A DNA stretch of 64,000 nucleotides from Pseudanabaena sp. lw0831 (GTDB taxonomy: Bacteria; Cyanobacteriota; Cyanobacteriia; Pseudanabaenales; Pseudanabaenaceae): NCBI RefSeq assembly GCF_016584665.1, contig NZ_BBJB01000006.1, positions 1 through 64,000 on the forward strand, written 5' to 3'. The position numbers and the translations under genes are program-made. Positions 60,794 through 64,000 of this stretch are shown piece after piece (the first letter of the stretch is position 1; the number at the start of each line of letters is the position of its first letter). The notes under the pieces were generated by a model. That model did not search any database and was not told the origin of the DNA. It saw only the letters and a program-made list of their open reading frames with translations.

Positions 60794-62626
60794 ATGCAAC
60801 CTGCCGATCTAACTACACTTGTAGCTTTGACCCATGAGCTAAACATAGCTTGTGTGCCTGCGAGGTTAGAGCAGGTACATCAAAGCGATCGCCATACGAT
60901 TCATTTACAATTACGAACTTTAGAAAAAAAGCAATGGCTCTTGTTATCTTGGCATCCGCAAGCAGCGAGATTGCATCTCAGTGCGCCACCACCGAAACAA
61001 CCAGATACTTTCACTTTTAGCCAACAAATTTTGCATCAAGTTGCAGGGTTTGCCCTTGTCTCAGTAAAACTTACTAGCCCTTGGGAGCGCGTAATTGATT
61101 TGCAATTTGCTAAACGCCCCGATGACGAGGTGCAATGGCATCTGTATTTAGAAGTAATGGGCAAATATAGCAATGCAATTTTAGTGAATGCTAATGGCGA
61201 AATTGTCACCGCAGCCCACCAAGTCAGCAGCAAGCAGTCGCGAGTACGCCCGATCCAAACAGGCGATCGCTATGAATTACCGCCAGCATTACTCGAAGCT
61301 ATTCCCAGTTTGAGTGAATCCTTTGATTCATGGCGCGATCGCCTAATCCTGATTCCAAAGGAAATTAAGCGCAATTTATTAAGTAATTATCGCGGTGTTA
61401 GTTCTTCGTTAGTACGTTCGCTAGTAGCGATCGCAGATATTAATGGTGATAAAAATGTTGCTGATTTAAATCTCTCTGAATGGGAGGTATTATTTCGAGC
61501 TTGGCAAATGTGGCTAACTTGTATTGAGAAAAAAGAATTTTATCCGCATTTAGAAGGAAAGGGATACGCCCTCACCCCTAGCCCCTCTCCCAAAGAGGGA
61601 GAGGGGGATAAGAAAGATTTTCTTCTTGCCCCCCTTCTCCCAAGGGGAGAGAAGGGGCTGGGAGATGAGGGAAACCCCTCGCTTTCAGTTAATGATTTTT
61701 GCGATCGCTACTATTCCCAGCAAACAGGACAAGTTGCCTTTCAGCAGTTGCACCAACAAATTAGCCAAGCGATTCAAAATCAGTTAACCAAGTTAACCAT
61801 TAAAGAGAATGAATTTCTTGATCGCTTAAAACTCTCGACTCAAGCCGATGATTTTAAAGATAAAGCAGATTTGTTAATGGCGCATTTGCATCTCTGGGAA
61901 ATCGGTATGAAAGAGATTAAACTTACTGATTTTCATTCAGAAGCACCAGTGATTATTCCTCTCGATCCCACTCTAAATGCGGCTCAGAATGCACAATCTT
62001 TTTATAAAAAGCACCAAAAACAAAAACGGGCTGCCCTTGCGATCGCGCCATTACTAGAATCAGTTCAACAGGAAATCGCCTATCTCGAACAGGTTTCTAC
62101 CGCTGTTAGTTTATTAGAACAAAGTGAACTTCCTGCCTTACGAGAAATCAGGGCAGAACTAGCTCAGCAGGGTTATCTCAAAGTCACCGCCGAATATGCA
62201 CCGCGCACTAAGACCAATAATAAAGGCGGCAAAAACAAGAACAATAGAACCAAACAAGAAGAGATTCCTGACTGTCATCGCTTCACGACTCCCAATGGTT
62301 TTGAGGTCTGGGTTGGTAGAAACAACTATCAAAATGATTTAATTTCTTTCCGTATCGCAGGAGAATACGATCTTTGGCTTCACGCTCAAGAAATCTCTGG
62401 TAGTCATGTGTTGTTGCGTCTGCCTGCGGGTGCGATCGCAGACGACCAAGATCTACAAATTGCCGCCAATTATGCCGCCTATTACAGTCGCGCTAGGCAA
62501 AGCGATCAAGTTCCTGTGGTCTGCACCATTCCCAAATATTTATTCAAGCCCAAAGGTGCAAAACCGGGGATGGTAGTCTATACCCACGAAAAAATAATCT
62601 GGGGACAACCAACTGACTTGAGGTAA
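60794..62626 (+). CDS. rqcH: RqcH/NFACT-family ribosome quality-control protein with an in-frame repeat insertion
   Basis: About 610 residues. RqcH binds stalled 50S subunits and adds alanine tails. NFACT-N about 1-250 (LTTLVALTHELNIACVPARLEQ; SPWERVIDLQF, with E-R in place of the usual D-R); helical coiled region about 300-470 (LIQNQLTKLTIKENEFLD, SVQQEIAYLEQVST); NFACT-R C-terminal domain about 495-610 (RFTTPNGFEVWVGRNNYQNDLISFRIAGEYDLWLHAQEISGSHVLLRLPAG). ATG at 60794 (MQPADLTT) is preferred over an earlier start that would read through palindromic leader. Residues about 260-292 are a palindromic-element insertion. Confidence 0.9.
   Translation: MQPADLTTLVALTHELNIACVPARLEQVHQSDRHTIHLQLRTLEKKQWLLLSWHPQAARLHLSAPPPKQPDTFTFSQQILHQVAGFALVSVKLTSPWERVIDLQFAKRPDDEVQWHLYLEVMGKYSNAILVNANGEIVTAAHQVSSKQSRVRPIQTGDRYELPPALLEAIPSLSESFDSWRDRLILIPKEIKRNLLSNYRGVSSSLVRSLVAIADINGDKNVADLNLSEWEVLFRAWQMWLTCIEKKEFYPHLEGKGYALTPSPSPKEGEGDKKDFLLAPLLPRGEKGLGDEGNPSLSVNDFCDRYYSQQTGQVAFQQLHQQISQAIQNQLTKLTIKENEFLDRLKLSTQADDFKDKADLLMAHLHLWEIGMKEIKLTDFHSEAPVIIPLDPTLNAAQNAQSFYKKHQKQKRAALAIAPLLESVQQEIAYLEQVSTAVSLLEQSELPALREIRAELAQQGYLKVTAEYAPRTKTNNKGGKNKNNRTKQEEIPDCHRFTTPNGFEVWVGRNNYQNDLISFRIAGEYDLWLHAQEISGSHVLLRLPAGAIADDQDLQIAANYAAYYSRARQSDQVPVVCTIPKYLFKPKGAKPGMVVYTHEKIIWGQPTDLR
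61570..61668. repeat. Palindromic repeat element inserted in frame within rqcH
   Basis: CTCACCCCTAGCCCCTCTCC, CAAAGAGGGAGAGGGG, then CCCCTTCTCCCAAGGGGAGA, GAAGGGGCTGGGAGATGAGG: two small hairpins whose outer ends (CTCACCCCTAGCCCC / GGGGCTGGGAGATGAG) are also inverted. It encodes LTPSPSPKEGEG...APLLPRGEKGLGDEG, a peptide seen widely where such elements enter genes. The host ORF stays open. Confidence 0.8.
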
Positions 62627-62699
62627 GAATGAAGGCTTCGTAGCGGCGTTTCAATCTTACGATATGATTGTTTTACATCAATTTTTACTGAAAGCCATC

Positions 62700-63596
62700 A
62701 TGTTGAGTTCGACTAAAGAACTTCTAGAAACTGCGAGACGCAATTCCTATTCGATCGGGGCATTTAACATCTATAACTTAGAAGGCGTAAAGGCTGTAGT
62801 AAATGCTGCCGAAATCAGTCGCAGTCCTGCGATGTTGCAATTACATCCTAGCGCTCTCATCTATGGCAAACTCCCTTTAGTAAAAATGTGCATCGAAGCC
62901 GCGAAATCAGCGAATGTCCCGATCTCTATTCATCTCGATCATAGTACTTCCGCTAGTGATATTCGCTTAGCCCTAGATGCAGGAGTGCGATCGATCATGG
63001 CAGATGGCTCTCCCATGTCTTATGACAAGAATTTGGAATTTACAAGAGATATGACGACCCTCTCCCATAAGTTCCATGCAGTTGTGGAAGCAGAAATTGG
63101 TAGAATTAGCGGAACTGAAGATGGTCTAACGATTGCAGAAAAAGAAGCGAAAATGACCGATCCGATTCAAGCCTTTGAGTTTGTGAATTTAACCAAAGTT
63201 GATGCGATCGCTGTCACAATTGGCAATGTACATGGTGAATACAAAAGCCCACCCCGCCTAGACTTTGCGCGTCTCGAAAAAATTCGTAGCCTTGTTGATA
63301 TTCCTTTGGTTTTGCATGGGGCATCTGGGTTGCCTGCCGAGATGATCCAGCGATCTATTCAATTGGGTGTCTGTAAATTTAATGTGAATACAGAAGTGCG
63401 TCAAGCTTATATGCAAGCACTCAAGTTAGAAATCTGTGGCGATAGTCCTAAGGATTTGTTAGAGATTGCGGGTGAGGCGATCGCGGCGATGCAAGAAGTG
63501 ATCGTCGAGAAGCTCAATCTCTTTGGCTCTGTAGGTAAAGCCCATTTACATGAAACACCCTATGCCGAAATGTTGTCCAGTCAAGCCTATGGTTAG
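62700..63596 (+). CDS. Class II (ketose-bisphosphate) aldolase of the GatY/KbaY type
   Basis: About 298 residues. Zn-dependent aldolase: AFNIYNLEGVKAVV, zinc ligand His in SIHLDHSTSASDIRLALDAGVRSIMADGS, EAEIGRISGTEDG, VTIGNVHGEYKSPPRLDF, and VLHGASGLPAEMIQRSIQLGVCKFNVNTEVRQAY. Length fits the tagatose/fructose-1,6-bisphosphate subgroup. In cyanobacteria the main Calvin-cycle enzyme is a longer class II form, so this shorter paralogue probably has another sugar phosphate. ATG at 62700 gives the standard family start. Confidence 0.9.
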   Translation: MLSSTKELLETARRNSYSIGAFNIYNLEGVKAVVNAAEISRSPAMLQLHPSALIYGKLPLVKMCIEAAKSANVPISIHLDHSTSASDIRLALDAGVRSIMADGSPMSYDKNLEFTRDMTTLSHKFHAVVEAEIGRISGTEDGLTIAEKEAKMTDPIQAFEFVNLTKVDAIAVTIGNVHGEYKSPPRLDFARLEKIRSLVDIPLVLHGASGLPAEMIQRSIQLGVCKFNVNTEVRQAYMQALKLEICGDSPKDLLEIAGEAIAAMQEVIVEKLNLFGSVGKAHLHETPYAEMLSSQAYG

Positions 63597-63643
63597 AACC
63601 AATTTTTTGTGGCGCGGCGAAGCCGCGCCACAAAAAATTGGTT
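63597..63643. terminator. 22-bp perfect palindrome with GCGAAGC core (first of a chain)
   Basis: AACCAATTTTTTGTGGCGCG.. / complement around GAA. The right arm's end is also the left arm of the next palindrome. It begins right after the aldolase stop. Confidence 0.85.
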
Positions 63644-63688
63644 TTGACGAAAGTCAGCCATAGGCGCACTTTCGTCAAAACCAATTTT
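63634..63688. repeat. Second chained palindrome sharing an arm with the first
   Basis: AAAATTGGTTTTGACGAAAGT (63634-63654) pairs with 63668-63688 (ACTTTCGTCAAAACCAATTTT), enclosing a diverged core. Structure parallels 1867-1965. Confidence 0.8.
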
Positions 63689-63788
63689 TATATAGTGCTA
63701 GGATTTATAATAGATTGAATAAGTAGTGACATAGCTACTTGTTTAATTTTGTGTATCTCTCCAAATACTTCGCCTAAACGCATACGTT

Positions 63789-64000
63789 ATGACTGCAACC
63801 GCCCCTACTAAGACCAAGACACAATACGAAGCCGTAATTGGTTTAGAAACCCACTGTCAGTTGACCACAAACTCAAAAATCTTTTGCAACTGCTCAACCC
63901 AGTTTGGCGCACCACCAAATACGAATGTTTGTCCTGTCTGTCTGGGTATGCCCGGGGTATTGCCTGTACTTAACGAAAAAGTGTTGGAATATGCAGTCAA
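63789..64000 (+). CDS. gatB: Asp/Glu-tRNA amidotransferase subunit B, 5' part
   Basis: 70 residues are readable before the window ends. [20 protein letters not shown], then [20 protein letters not shown], then [20 protein letters not shown] and [10 protein letters not shown] match GatB's N-terminus: E-x-H-x-Q-L-x-T-x-S-K, the zinc Cys pairs (FCNCS and CPVC) and G-x-P-G-x-L-P-V-x-N. GatCAB makes Gln-tRNA(Gln) from misacylated Glu-tRNA(Gln). Only the 5' third is present. Confidence 0.96.
   Translation, partial: MTATAPTKTKTQYEAVIGLETHCQLTTNSKIFCNCSTQFGAPPNTNVCPVCLGMPGVLPVLNEKVLEYAV

Overview
The window is chromosomal DNA from a filamentous, Pseudanabaena-like cyanobacterium. The lineage call rests on the dense HIP1 octamer GCGATCGC and on cyanobacterial gene types: SbtA/SbtB bicarbonate uptake, the acyl-ACP reductase plus aldehyde-deformylating oxygenase alkane pair, plant-type 2Fe-2S ferredoxin, a CPP1-like protein, a kdp operon with a short KdpD, and type IV pilin-like G/H and TPR-CHAT proteins. 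The genus is an inference; no rRNA gene lies in the window.

Layout. 0-10 kb: ABC1/UbiB-type kinase, PP2C phosphatase, secreted zinc-peptidase-like protein, recR, DUF218 protein, tRNA-Phe, membrane FKBP, a large TPR-CHAT protein, a secreted unknown and a YugP-type membrane protease. 10-14 kb is accessory: a higBA toxin-antitoxin pair, a two-gene NLR-like module (small helical Bell-like protein plus NACHT ATPase sharing one short motif), and a lone antitoxin-like gene. 14-18 kb: two tandem MuiA/DUF4139 proteins. 18-24.6 kb: kdpA-B-F/G-C, a nuclease-like ORF and a short kdpD. 25-27 kb: type III polyketide synthase plus methyltransferase. 27-38 kb: nadE, CPP1-like, Uma2, sbtAB, murJ, ferredoxin, glyS. 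37.6-44.3 kb: alkane pair, pilin-like protein, hydroxyacid dehydrogenase, aminotransferase, SGNH hydrolase, PNPOx-like protein. 44.3-45.4 kb is a repeat-rich gap with a dead IS630-type transposase. 45.4-64 kb: DUF2805, lepB, DUF2325-like protein, deoC, gnd, HAD protein, anmK with a broken duplicate of its 5' end, rpsB without tsf, two vWA proteins (one with an OmpA tail), kptA, rqcH carrying an in-frame palindromic insertion, class II aldolase, and the start of gatB.

The strongest unexplained signal is intergenic. Most gene ends carry long, near-perfect palindromes (11-28 bp arms) whose arm sequences differ but whose centres converge on the heptamer GCNAAGC (or GCTTNGC). Several arms run into stop codons, some palindromes are chained and share an arm, and four belong to a ~100-bp family with TA at both ends, one of which abuts the IS630 remnant. 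The best candidate system among the proteins is the Bell-like/NACHT pair at 11.1-13.4 kb, which has the architecture of amyloid-signalling NLR modules. The vWA/vWA-OmpA pair at 56.2-59.6 kb is a second candidate.
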